Assembly: GCF_954871325.1 (NCBI RefSeq)
Contig: NC_088776.1
Coordinates: 34,396,508 to 34,460,507, forward strand
Direction: 5' to 3'
DNA length: 64,000 nucleotides
From: Gordionus sp. m RMFG-2023
Taxonomy: Eukaryota; Nematomorpha; Gordioida; Chordodea; Parachordodidae
The translations under genes were made by a program, and so were the position numbers. How positions within the stretch are numbered: position 1 is the first letter of the stretch; each line of letters starts with the position of its first letter. The notes below the pieces were generated by a model. It ran no database searches. It worked only from the letters and a program-made list of their open reading frames with translations, and had not been told where the DNA came from. Shown here piece after piece: positions 1 to 11,759 of this stretch.

Positions 1-740
1 CAAAAATTATCATTTTCCAAATAATATTAATATCAAATTTGGTTGATCGAATATTTAGTAAGTGGTCGGTTTTGAGCTCGCCATTCGGTCAAATCATAAT
101 ATTTTTAAAAAATATTTTTAGGATAATGATTAACACGTTATTGTTCACGTATAAACCAAAAATGAAGAATTTCCCATGGATAACGCCAGCAATGCAGTAT
201 TTCGGTTTCAAATCGGTTATCGGTCCAATCACGATATTTTTAAAATATTTTCTCGGATAATGATTTACACATTTTTATAGATAAATAAACCAAAAGTGAT
301 CATTTTCCAAATAATATTAATACCAAATTTGGTTGATCGAATATTTAGTAAGTGGTCGGTTTTGAGCTTGCCATTCGGTCAAATCATAATATTTTCAAAA
401 AATTATTTAGTATAATGCTTAACACGTTATTCTACACGTATAAACCAAAAATAAAAAATTTTCCATGGATAACGCCAGCAATGCAGTTCACGATATTTTT
501 AAAATATTTTTTTGGGATAATGATTTACACGTATTTATAGATAAATAAACCAAAAATTATCATTTTTCAAATAATATTAATACCAAATTTGATCGATCGA
601 ATATTTAGTAAGTGGTCGGTTTTGAGCTCTGCATTCGGTTAAATCATAATATTTTCAAAATATTTTTTAGGATAATGTTTAACACCTAAATATACACGTA
701 TAAACCAAAAATGAAGAGATTTTGATCAATAACGCCAGCA
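1..740. repeat. Tandem repeat, three copies of a ~290-bp unit
   Basis: Three head-to-tail copies start at 1, 291 and 551, each opening with CAAAA(A/G)T(T/G)ATCATTTT and sharing TAAGTGGTCGGTTTTGAGCT and AACGCCAGCAA. Copy 1 is 290 bp, copy 2 is 260 bp (lacking about 30 bp after AATGCAGT), and copy 3 fades near 740. The array may continue to the left of the window. Short open frames here are by-products of the repeat and show no domain. Confidence 0.85.
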
Positions 741-2992
741 ATATGTGCCTTATAAATTTTCTACTATTTTTCGATTCTAAACCTATTCATTAATTAAATA
801 TCAAAGAAACCTATATTTTTTAAAAAAAGTTTATATTTTTCACATGTATTTACACCCAAATATAAAAAGAGCGCTATCCAATAATTATTCTGGTTTCCTA
901 AGAATATATTTTCAAATTTATGCATTTAACGCCCTTTTATGGATATATATTTGTTAAATATTGTAATTGAAAAATAAAATTTAAGTTGTAAGCTAGTAAA
1001 TATATTTTTTTTCTATTTATATTAAGTAAAAATTGAATTTTAAATTATTTGATATTTAATCTCAATTTTTTACTAAATAATTGATTTATGTATATTAAAA
1101 ATAAATTTCTAAACTTATTTTTAAAAAAATATTATATAATCAAATTTTGATTGATCATGATTAATTGCTTTTTAGCAATGCAGTTTAGCATGCAGTATTT
1201 AGTCATACCGTGCGATATGATATTTACTGTATTTTGTATTTATCGCGGCTAAATCGCAATCGCGCCACTATGAATTCTGGGTTAAAAAAATAAACATTAG
1301 GGAACCCAAATATAAATTGTATATTTTTAATAAATAAAGGAAAAATCATGCGAATATTGGTAATTTTCGTTCAATAAGAATTAGGAGCAAGTAAAAAAAT
1401 GTTTATTTTTTTGAAAAATAAAAGTTTTTATATTTTATCTTATTTTAGTTTTTACCTTTTATTTTTTTAAATAAAAAATTTCTTCTTTTTCAAAAACATT
1501 AATTAATTTAAAACTTGGATGATATATACCCACCTTTTTTTTTAATATATTTTTTTTATAGTCCTTTTTAATGTCTTCATAGATTATATATATATTATAT
1601 ATTTATTTTTTTTATATTTAATTTTTAATATATCCATTTTAATATATATTTTTTAATCCTCTGTAAATTATATGAATTATTTTATAATATTTTTTTTTAA
1701 ATAATAAAAAAGTCGAATAATTAAAAAAAAAAATATCTAATAATAACAAAATTGTGTTAATGAAATTTTATTAAAAATTATTTAGTTCATAAAATTTTTA
1801 TAAAGTTATTGTTTATTGAAAAAGAAAGACCAAACCCAATTTCACAAAACTTGAAAAGAAAAAAAATCAAAACATGAGTCAAAATCAATTATAAAGTCTA
1901 TCATTAATTTCAATGTTTAAAATAATCACATAATTTAATAAATATATATTAAAAATAATATGTATTCTGTCTTATTAAAAATTATCCGAATCAAAATATT
2001 TAAAAAAACAGGGAAGAAGGGGGAGGGGTGGCTTTTATAATTTAGTACATGATCATTTTACACACAAACAAAGATGAATTCCTTTATTTATTAATCTTAA
2101 CTAATGTCTTTAACACTAGTGGTAAACTTGACGCTTCGTCACTGCATTTAACAACATTTGTTATCGCGGGTCTAATTTTCATATAAACAATTATTTATAT
2201 ATAATGTCAATTTATTTTTTTTAAATTTTGTGATTGGTTTAAAACAAAGAAAACTTTATTATTAAAATTCACAACGCCAATCAATTTTTTTATTAAAGTT
2301 TTTCCATTTTTTTGAGAAGGACTTTCTTTTTTTAATTTATACTTTGGAATTAATATTTCTTTTTTAAAAAAATTATTCTCAAAAAATTTATGCAGTTGGA
2401 TTAAATAATTTTTTTTGAAAATATATATATTTGAATTTAAAAATTTTTTTATATATTTTATGTATTCCATTTTTGAAGAAAATATAGTATTTTAAATTTC
2501 AATTTTAAAGTATCCATAATTGGAAAGTAATTGAGTTAACTATATTTCAGAGGAAGTTCTAGGTCTTTGTTAGTAAGTATCAGTTTTTTTGATTGAAGTT
2601 CATTTTTTTAAAATTATATCAAGTCACTGGCCTTTAAAATCTTATAGTGTTCAAAAACTATCGTTTTTACTCAATCTTTTTAGATACGATTTTTGAAATA
2701 CTCATAGCTAATATTTTTAAAATTACTTTTTTAGAGGCATTTATAAAAAAAATAAAAAAATTTTTGGGGCTCCTTAAATTTTATAGTGATAGCGCTCCTA
2801 TATGGAGCCCCCATCTCCCAGTGATGATACTATGGGGCACATTGTAAGGGTGTTGTTTCCAATTTTTTCACTTTAATATAGACGCTAGGCTCATCAAAAT
2901 TAGTGCATTGAACCAATATCTGAAAGCTATTTCGATAATTGTTTTATACAAGCTCAAGAATTCAAAATCAAACTGATAACCTAAGGCAATTA
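741..2992. other. AT-rich stretch without recognisable gene
   Basis: Mostly A/T homopolymer-rich sequence. A frame at 2207-2470 (-) is composed of Lys, Asn, Ile and Phe as expected from base composition and shows no domain. I see no RNA gene, no TIR pair and no coding signal. Confidence 0.5.
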
Positions 2993-3000
2993 GAATATGT

Positions 3001-5811
3001 CAGGGGCATCGCTAGCCTTTACAATCTAAGGGGGCTCAACTAAAAAATTTTTTATGTCGGCCCACTTTTGCTTGGTCGGCCGGGTTATATATTAATATAT
3101 TATACTTTATTAAAATTTGTTATTTCTGAACAATTATTCTGAATTTCATATTTGTCATTTATTATATTATGCATACAAAATAAACTGGCATATAAATAAT
3201 TAAAACAATACAAGACATTCTAAAAATAATATTTTTTAATACAAAATCTATTTATTACAGTATAAAAAATTTTCGATTGCTGATATAAAATACGTCTAAA
3301 GAATTACAAGTGATAAAAAAGATTAATTAATGTATATGCCTCAATTGATAATGGTTTTTTAAAACAACATATTGCAATAATATAATTCTTAGCAACTTTC
3401 ATTAACAAAAGGTTATCAAACTAATATAACTCTATGTTACCATTTTAGACAATGTTTTATTGAATGGACTAATAAGGAAAAATTTATAGGCCTAAACCAA
3501 ATCAACATTTTTGAAGAAGAGAGTATAAACGACCAATCCAAATCATTAAACTATATGGTGGTTAGAGCTTCCTTTTAGATGACATGATGGAAGCTAGATA
3601 AGTAATCGAGAAAATTATAGTGAGATATTGTTTTTCTAAAATTATCTTCCATTTTTAATGATATATAAACGACTACACAGTTGACCATTATTGCTTATCT
3701 GAAATATGCGATCATATGCTCTCAGCAGCTGTAGTAATAATCTTAAATTACATAGCCACACAAATAATAGATGCTAGTTAATTAGTAGTCCTAGCCATGA
3801 CACTCACGATGGTAACCCATATCAGAATTTATTCTGTTAGATAAATTGATAAAACAAAAACACTAGAAACCTTTAGAAGAAATTATGCAAATATATTGAA
3901 GCCTTGAGTTATTTACACGGCAAAAATGCCATAGAAACATTTTGTAACTACAAAATAAGAACCAGAGTGATATCATGAAAGTAATTAAGATTTTATATAT
4001 TATTGTCGCACCATCTCTAGTTGGTATATTATATCTTAAAATAATAGTAGTTTGTAATAATATTAAAATTATATTCGTATTAAAAATTTAACTCAAATAT
4101 ATATTCCGAAATAGCTTTCCTAAAAACACGTAAGAAAGGAGAAGAAAAGATATCAAATTTATTAATTTTTAAAATTATTTATAACTAATTAGAGGGCGTT
4201 AAATACTTGAATGCAATTTGTTATTATATTTATTATCAACCATTTATTAGTAAAATTTAAAAAAAATTAACTGTAATATATTATATAACTGTCAGATACG
4301 TCTGTAAAAGTGGCATTTTACCTGAGATTTTATAAAAAATTATATATAATAGAGGATTATAAACTATATGTCTACTTACTTTTTATAAATAAATCTCTTA
4401 TACTTATTTGGATTTGGACCTTGAAAATAATTCTAGGAAGAGACATGATAATTAAATTTAAAAATCAATAATATAGTTGATTAGTTATTTTGAACTCGGC
4501 TAAAATATTAAATTATTAATTTTCAATTAATAAATGATTATATTTATTTAATTAGGGTTATATAATAATTTAAATAATAAAAGTCAATTAAGCTTCAACT
4601 GTTAATGCTAAATTAATATTTAGTGAGTAATATTGTTAAATTTTTAACATAGAATTTGATTACAAGCTGACATAGTATAATTTATACGTAATAATCTAAT
4701 CTAATAATTAAAATAGTATTCATTTAATAAAAATTAAGATAGTCTTTTTAATAAAATTAAATCTATATATTACTCAATAAAATTATAAAAGAAATTATTC
4801 AGAGGGCAAAAAAACATTTATTATTATCTCAAGGGGATATTAATGAGCCATTAAAAAAAAAAATTTTGCTTCAGGGGGCTATTCAAACTTTTCAGGGGGC
4901 TCAAGCCCCACCGCCTCCTTTCTTAGGGATGCCACTGCTTGAAAATATTTTTATGAATAGGTATGATAATAAATTTTAAAAATAAATATACAGCTGATAA
5001 GTCATTTTGAACTCTGCTAATTACAATATTAAATTTTTTAGTTTTCAATTAATAAATGATTATATTTATTTAATTAGGGTTATAAAATAATAAATAATAA
5101 TAGTCAATTAAGCCTTAACTGTTAATGTTAAATTAATATTTAGTGAGTGATATTAATATTCTATTTTTAACACAAAATTTGATTGCTAGCTGACATAGTA
5201 AAAATATAATTTATATGTATTAATTTTATCTAATATTTAAAATAATATTCATTTAATAAATATTAAGATATTATTAATTTTTAAATAATAAAATTAAATC
5301 TATTTTACTTAATAGAATTATAAAAGAAAACTTTAAGGGGACAATCAAAAAAATTTATATTTAGTTCAAGAAGTAAATATTCCATTAAAAAAAAAAAATT
5401 TTGCATCAAAGGGTTATTCAAATTTTTCAGGGGGCTCGATCACCTGAGCCCTTCCCCCTAACAACGCTACTGTAAATTAATATTTAGTGAGTTATTGATA
5501 TTATGTTTTTAATACAGAATTTGATTGCAAGCTGACATAATGAAAATATAATTTATATCTATTAATCTAATCTAATAATTATTATTAATTTAATAAAAAT
5601 TTAAATAGTCTTATTAATTACTAAATAATAAAATTAAATTTATACATTACTTAATGGAATTATAAAAGAAATCATTCAGGGGGCAATCAAAAAAATTTAT
5701 TTTTAGTTCAAGGGGATATTAAGGAGCCATTAAAAAAAAAATTTTTGCTTCAGGGGACTATTTAAATTTTTCAGGGTGTGACTCTCGCCCCCCCCCCTAG
5801 CGACGCTACTG
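3001..5811. mobile_element. Non-autonomous hAT element (family A, copy 1) with reiterated right end
   Basis: The left end CAGGGGCATCGCTAG is inverted at the right end as CTAGCGACGCTACTGG. The flanks GAATATGT (2993-3000) and GAATAAGT (5812-5819) form an 8-bp target duplication with one mismatch, as expected for hAT. No transposase domain is visible. The right end occurs three times: at about 4936 (GATGCCACTG), 5472 (AACGCTACTG) and 5811, each preceded by a GGGGGCTC-like run and a block with TTAATATTTAGTGAGT. A related copy lies at 51622-55361. Confidence 0.75.
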
Positions 5812-5819
5812 GAATAAGT

Positions 5820-6197
5820 ATCTATTCGACTTGGGGGAAAGTGGTATACACATCTATCATTCGTTTTAGCAAAGGCTAAATGATCTACCAGCATCTCATA
5901 ATTTCCTTCGTAGGTAATTTTATATTATAAATATGAGAATTTGTTAGAATTTCTTATTAAGTTATTTTAGCAATAAATAAAAATTCAGATAAATAATAGT
6001 AAAAAATGCTAAAAATGTTATATATATGTTTATACTCATAGATTATAAAATAATTTAATCTATTATTATAATGTTAATTATTATAGAATATTTATATATT
6101 TTCGATTAATTATTTTTTAACACATTCATATCATCGTTTAATTTGTATCATATTGTTTCCTCTTGCTAATAAGCTGCTATCTATATTATTTTAAGGA
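5820..6197 (+). promoter_or_regulatory. Upstream region of RPLP0
   Basis: This is the 378 bp between the hAT element and the RPLP0 start codon. No TATA box can be distinguished in such AT-rich sequence. The last bases before the ATG are a splice-acceptor-like TATTATTTTAAG at 6185-6195 followed by GA, so either a 5'-UTR intron or a spliced leader is possible. This is inference. Confidence 0.3.
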
Positions 6198-7355
6198 ATG
6201 GGCCTTGACACCGAAAAAACTAGATGGAAAGCTAATTATTTTGGGAAATTAACTACTTCTTTTGATGAATATCCAAAATGTTTTTTAGTTACGGTTGATA
6301 ATGTTGGTTCTAAACAAATGCAAAAAATCAGATCCTCTCTGAGAGGGTCAGCTGTATTGGTTATGGGAAAAAATACAATGATGAAAAAAGCGATGAGAAA
6401 TCACCTCGAAAACAATCCAGATTTAGAAAAGTATTAAATTAATATAAATGTTAACTTAATTTATATAATTAGACTTATTCCTTTAATCAAAGGAAATATT
6501 GGATTTGTATTTACCAAAGATGATTTATCAGATGTTAGGGAAAAGATTAATGTTAATCAAGTTGCTGCACCAGCTAAAGCAGGTGCACATGCACCAGTTA
6601 ATGTTACTATTCCTGCCCAAAACACTGGACTTGGTCCAGAAAAGACTTCCTTCTTTCAAGCTCTTTCAATTCCAACTAAAATTTCTCGTGGCACAATAGA
6701 AATATTAGTATAGATAAACAAATATTATAATATAATTTTATTAAAGAGTGATGTACCAATTATTAAAGTTGGGGATAAAGTGGGTGCAAGTGAGGCAACC
6801 TTATTAAACATGTTGAATATATCACCTTTTTCATATGGATTAGTTATTAAACATGGTATTTAATATTAAAATTTATATAAATTTTTAAATATTAAAGTTT
6901 ATGATTCTGGTAGCATATTTGATGCAAAAATTTTGGATATTACTGAAACTGAATTACGTAGTAATTTTATGAAAGTAAATATAATTAACATTTCAAAACT
7001 TATCTATTATAGGGAGTTCAAAAAGTGGCAGCTCTAAGTTTAGGGTTGCATTACCCAAACATGGCTTCACTGCCCCACATGTTGGCTAATGGATATAAAA
7101 ATCTTTTGGCTATTGCTGTATCAACTGATATTAATTTTAAGGAAGCTGAAAAAGTAATTAATCTATTAAGGCAAAAATTTATATTATTAATATTAGATTA
7201 AAGAATATATAAAAGATCCATCTAAATTTGCTGCTCTGGCTCCTAAAGTTGAAGAACCTAAAGAAAAAAAAGAAACTAAAAAGAAGGAGGAAGAAAAGAA
7301 AAAAGAAGATTCTGAACATTCAGATGAGGATATGGGCTTAGGATTATTTGATTAA
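6198..7355 (+). CDS. RPLP0: 60S acidic ribosomal protein P0, six exons
   Basis: P0 anchors the P1/P2 stalk on the large ribosomal subunit and binds 28S rRNA and elongation factors. Exons: 6198-6430, 6473-6707, 6747-6855, 6898-6974, 7013-7153 and 7197-7355. They sum to 954 nt, 317 residues, the usual family length. All five introns are GT-AG, 38-43 bp, and restore the frame at each junction. Visible family motifs are [51 protein letters not shown] and [17 protein letters not shown], all closest to animal P0. The C-terminus ends [11 protein letters not shown], the stalk peptide bound by translation factors. The usual Ala/Pro-rich hinge before it is replaced by a Lys/Glu-rich run (about residues 283-304). 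The ATG chosen gives the canonical N-terminal length. Two AATAAA signals follow the stop. No break is seen, so the gene looks functional. Confidence 0.96.
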
Positions 7356-7379
7356 AGATATAATTAATTGTATAACCTG

Positions 7380-7402
7380 AATAAAAATCCTTATCAAATA
7401 AA
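7380..7402 (+). terminator. Polyadenylation signals of RPLP0
   Basis: AATAAA occurs at 7380-7385 and again at 7397-7402, 25 and 42 bases after the RPLP0 stop codon. In AT-rich DNA such hexamers arise by chance, but the spacing suits 3'-end formation. Confidence 0.55.
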
Positions 7403-7555
7403 GTTATTTATGAATTAGTTATTAATTATATTTATAATACGTATGATGAAAAACTTTTTAAAATGCAAATATCTTTCATATGTTTAGAGTTTTCCATGCT
7501 AAATCACATCTTCACTTCTCTATTTAAAATTCAATAGAAATTTATTTGAAGATTA

Positions 7556-7845
7556 TAATGTTTGTCACACTTAAAATTCTTGTAAATAATTATTTTTAAA
7601 AGGATAATTTATCTAAAAATATATTTTTAATAATTAACATCTTAAATCATTTCCCATTAAATATATTTTATTAATATTTTTTAGAGGTGACCCTATATAT
7701 CCCACTGTGATAGAAACATTATATGTTAGTTACACTTAAAACTCTTGTAAATAATTATTTTTAATAAGATTTTATAATTTATCTAAAAATATATATTTAA
7801 TAATTATTAGCATCTTAAATCTTTTCCCATAAAATATAATAGTAG
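7556..7845. repeat. Direct duplication of a ~120-bp block
   Basis: A block from about 7560 (GTCACACTTAAAATTCTTGTAA onward, ending TTTCCCATTAAATATA) recurs from about 7725 to 7840 with roughly 85-90% identity by eye. No coding content is seen. Confidence 0.6.
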
Positions 7846-8494
7846 GGGTGTACCTATACCACTTTTTGGAGGCTTATCTGATATTTCCACTGATATTGGT
7901 TGATTAATTATCCAATATCATATCTAATTTTGTATTCTATAAAGATACCAATAGTTAATTTTTAATATACTTTTTATTAATCATCTATAATTTAACTATA
8001 CCATAACTTATGCCATTTAAATATATTATAATGATCAGTTATAGTCTAAATTCAATTGCAATTCTAAAAGTTTATAAAATATTTTTATTGTTAATATTAT
8101 AAAGATTTCCTTTTAGAAATACCAAAATTTCCAATTTATCAGAGGTCAGCCTGTGGCGATGGTAACTGTCAATATCACCAGCTTCACTAAAACTGATTCT
8201 GAAGAGATTATCTCACACTTTTCTTAACAGAATGCACAAAAAAATAATAATATGGCAGAATGTTTATTAATTAATTTTTATTATTAAAAAAATAAACATA
8301 AAAATGGATTTCAATTTTATTTATAAAAATCAACGATTTTAGATATAACTTATTTTAAAAAAATTGTAACATTTATTTGTTAAAAACGCCATTTTTTATC
8401 GGATCGGAAAATTTTATAATATTGGCCGATAACCGATATTTAAAAATGGGTGAAATATGTGCCCGATCCGATAAAAAATATCTGTACATCCCTA
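7843..8494. mobile_element. hAT-like MITE
   Basis: The left end TAGGGGTGTACC is matched in inverted orientation by GTACATCCCTA at the right end. Flanks TATAATAG (7835-7842) and TTTAATAA (8495-8502) agree at 6 of 8 positions. Near the right end CCGATCCGATAAAAAATAT and GGCCGATAACCGATAT form local palindromes. No protein domain is seen. The family call rests on TIR form and 8-bp spacing only. Confidence 0.5.
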
Positions 8495-8499
8495 TTTAA

Positions 8500-9530
8500 T
8501 AATGTATTTATACATTGATTCTATGTAACCCAATATGATAAAAACATCATTTTAATATCTGTTTTATTTTCTGATAGAGGACCTATAAATAAACCCCCTC
8601 TGCTTAGGGTTGCATTGAGTATTGTCCCACAAGTTTGTATTTTTTTTATGAATAAGGTATTTTGTCACTATTAAAAGTTTTCTAAAAACCATATGTCTTT
8701 GTGTATGATCATTTAAATTGATTGTCTTTCATAAATTTTAAGAATTTCATCTATAATATTGTGCATATTAATAATTCCGCTAACTTCATTCAAAACGGTT
8801 ATAACTCGGTTACGGTTAGTGATACCGTTATCGGTTTGGAGATTATTAACATACATTTTGAACATAATTGTAAAGTTTCAGAAAAGGATCATATTTACTT
8901 TCAGTTTTGGCAAAGTGCCAACACTTTCTTATTTTGCTCATAACTCAATAACGGTTCATTCCGCTGTTTTCTGGATAGAAGATCAATTAACGGGCTACAC
9001 AATGGTATAGGCGGTAATTGATCCTCAGGTCGTTCCGCCAGTCAAAATTCACACATTCTTTATTTTGTTGATATCTCGCTTCCCTTTTTTTTTAACATTC
9101 CGTTTGAAGAATTTGTAGGATCAATTAAGGCACTAAATATTGGCTTTCACTAAAAAATGATTGCTCGAATTTAATATTTTGGCAAAATGCCAAAACCTTT
9201 CTATTTTATAACTCATAGGCCGGGTTTATCCTACAAATTATAACCATATCTTCGATAATATATAATAAATATATTTTTTAAATGCATCAATAATTTGTTT
9301 TATAATTTAGTAGCTTATTCTCAATGACTTTATAATAATACTATCCAGATAATTTCAATAGTAATAAAATATCCTTCCACAAACATCAAAACCAGAAAAA
9401 TATAAATATTATTGGGATTTATTTGATATAAAGTCACCACTTATAAGTCTTTTGAACGTATAATCTAAAAATAAATTTTTGTTCTGGGAGGGGTCCAAAC
9501 CCGAAAACCACCCCCGTAGCTACGCCACTG
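8500..9530. other. Unassigned stretch ending in a hAT-like terminus
   Basis: Two related blocks near 8880-8960 and 9160-9240 share TTTTGGCAAA(A/G)TGCCAA and a following TAACTCATA, suggesting an old duplication. Overlapping frames at 8722-9010 show no domain. The stretch ends with GTAGCTACGCCACTG (about 9516-9530), the inverted form of the common hAT end CAGTGGCGTAGC. No matching left end is visible, so the element is probably truncated. Confidence 0.35.
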
Positions 9531-9700
9531 GTCTGTAGCCTATTGACAAGGGCCTCGATTGCCGATCCGATGGCTTTGGGTTTGATCCAAGCAAAGATCA
9601 TGTTTTTTTCTTAATCCAACTTGGCGGTTCTGTCCTTGGGGGGGATGATATAGGAGGCCGGACTCGACTAAGTGATTTTGTTATAATATATTGAAATAAT
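9531..9700 (+). repeat. Possible tRNA-derived SINE
   Basis: GTCTGTAGCCTATTGACAAG near 9531 could be a decayed A box, and GGGTTTGATCC near 9578-9588 fits an RNA polymerase III B box. The segment is GC-richer than its surroundings and is followed by an A/T-rich tail. No second copy or target duplication is seen in the window, so the call is tentative. Confidence 0.3.
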
Positions 9701-10158
9701 AAGTGTCTTTTTATATTTTAATAAATTGTGGTCGGTATTTAGCAAATTAGGTTTGTATTTAAAAAATTGCTATATGATGATTTAGTAGTATCTATCATTA
9801 ACTCATATTCAGTGCATCTCTACTTTTCGTTCTGGCATTTTATTATTTTGCCAATGTGCTTTTGTTATATCTACCAAACGGATAGAAGCAATAAAATGTA
9901 CTAAATACACTAATTCTTGTATTTTCAGAATTTTGGCTGACATAAAGTTTAGTTATGCTTACAGTTTTATTTTGCCGAACTGAAGTATGTAACGCACCAA
10001 ATATTAGCAAAACGATATCTCTTCCGTTCTAGCATGATCAAATTTTGGCAATTATTTTTTTGCCTCTATAAACTATCAACAAATGGAGTTAGGTAATAAT
10101 GAACGAATTAAGCTCTGTCTGTGTCCTGGTTCTACTTAATTGTTTTTTTAGCCCATAT
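9701..10158. other. Unassigned AT-rich stretch
   Basis: I see no gene or paired repeat. TTATTTTGCCAA motifs near 9840-9865 recall the motif at 8.9-9.2 kb. The left copy of the hAT target duplication GCCCATAT closes this stretch at 10151-10158. Confidence 0.4.
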
Positions 10159-10802
10159 TAGATCTGTGCACCACCGGTATTTTTATTCACGCTGGAAAAG
10201 CCGCCGATTGAGATCATCGGCGCGAAGTAATTTTTAGAAAGCATATAAATTACATTTATTATTATTTTAATTTAAATACTAACATTAATAAAATTAAAAT
10301 ATGAATTGTATTCTTTTGCTCTATATAATAGACTAGTGTATATGATTTACATTCATTCATAATCATATTTTATTTCCACAAACAATTCATATTAATTATT
10401 TTTATGGACTTGCACGTTTAAATACACCCTATATACAATTATGAAATAACAACTCTCTCTACTAATCATAAATCAAGTTATGTCTGGAGGTACTTTGGAA
10501 ATCTTATTTTGAAGAATGAAAATAAGAAAAGCACAATGCCTGATTATATTTATTGTGAACCTTGCATAAATTGGCGAAAAAAGATGAGGAAGATTCAAAT
10601 AAACATAATTCATTTCACAGTAATTTATTTTTATTTATATTTATATATATTTTAGTTATGAAATAAAATGTTTTAGTAAAAATATAAGTACAAGCAATCT
10701 ATCTCGGCACCTCATCAATTATCACAAACTAACAGAAAAAATTAATAATAATATATCCATTCAATATCTAAAAATGTTTTAAAGCCAACACTAAGATGCA
10801 GC

Positions 10803-11025
10803 TAGTGTTGTTAAACGGCTCGTTTTGAGCCGATTTTTTAAAACGGCTAACTCAATATATTAGCCAGAAAAATTATGCCTAAGCCTCGAGATTTCGTTTA
10901 TATATGCTTAGATCTTTGTTGCTTCTATGAGCAAAACCTTCAGGTTTGCATAATATTTTTATGGATGGAATAATGAGTTAGCCGTTTTTAAAAATCGGCT
11001 CAAAACGAGCAGTTTAACAACACTA
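10803..11025. mobile_element. 223-bp hAT MITE (TAGTGTTGTTAA family)
   Basis: It starts TAGTGTTGTTAAACGGCTCG and ends with the near-perfect inverse CGAGCAGTTTAACAACACTA. Flanks are an exact 8-bp duplication GATGCAGC (10795-10802 and 11026-11033). The centre contains CTCGAGATTTCG and a TGAGCAAAACCTTCAGG block, both shared with the copies at 30863-31415 and 63711-63899. It is nested in the 10159-13711 hAT. Its terminal 12 bp equal those of the 10.96-kb element at 34240-45194, which could supply its transposase. Confidence 0.93.
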
Positions 11026-11759
11026 GATGCAGCAACAATATTAAAGATAAAATATGGCTCTTAGGTTAGTATTATTGTTTATTATTATTCATTTAAAAAT
11101 TTTCACTGGTTTGTTAAATTAATTTTATTTTGATATTTCAAAACAACTAAATTTTTAGTTTATTTATTGCCAGTTCTATTTTGAGATTAATTATTATATT
11201 TTTTAAATGTCTTTTTAATGTATAAACTTAATATATAATTTATTAAATTAATTATGTAAAACTTTATTTTGAAAGTTAAAACTAAATCAAATTTATAATT
11301 TGTTTCATTCCAGCTCTAATTATTTTGATGTTTTTTAAATATCTTTTAAAAGTATTATTTAATATATTAATTTATAATTTATTAAATTAATTTTTTACTT
11401 TATTTTAGAAAGTTAAAACTAAATCAAATTTATTATTTATTTCATTCCAGCTCTAATTATTTTGTTTTTTTTAAATATTTTATTAAATTAATTATGAAAA
11501 GCTTTATTTTGAAAGTAAAACTAAATCTAATTTATAATTTGTTTCATTGCAGCTCTAATTATTTTGATGTTTTTAAATATCTTTTTAATGTTTAAAATAA
11601 ATATGAAATCTAATAGGGCGAAATTATGTTTTGATGTGCTGATTAGATTTAATGCCAATGACAGATTTCTAAAAGTTTAAAATTTATATAAAATGATTAT
11701 TAAAAAATAAATTGCCCAAAAAATAGAAATATAAGATAATTGATTCCTTGTCAGAATTG

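Noticed and set aside
2207-2470. 87-codon - strand frame
   Set aside because: Lys/Asn/Ile/Phe-rich as expected for chance translation of this AT-rich DNA; no introns or homology pattern.
8722-9010. Two overlapping + strand frames of 73 and 83 codons
   Set aside because: They compete in different phases, lack any domain, and sit in sequence with palindromic repeat motifs.
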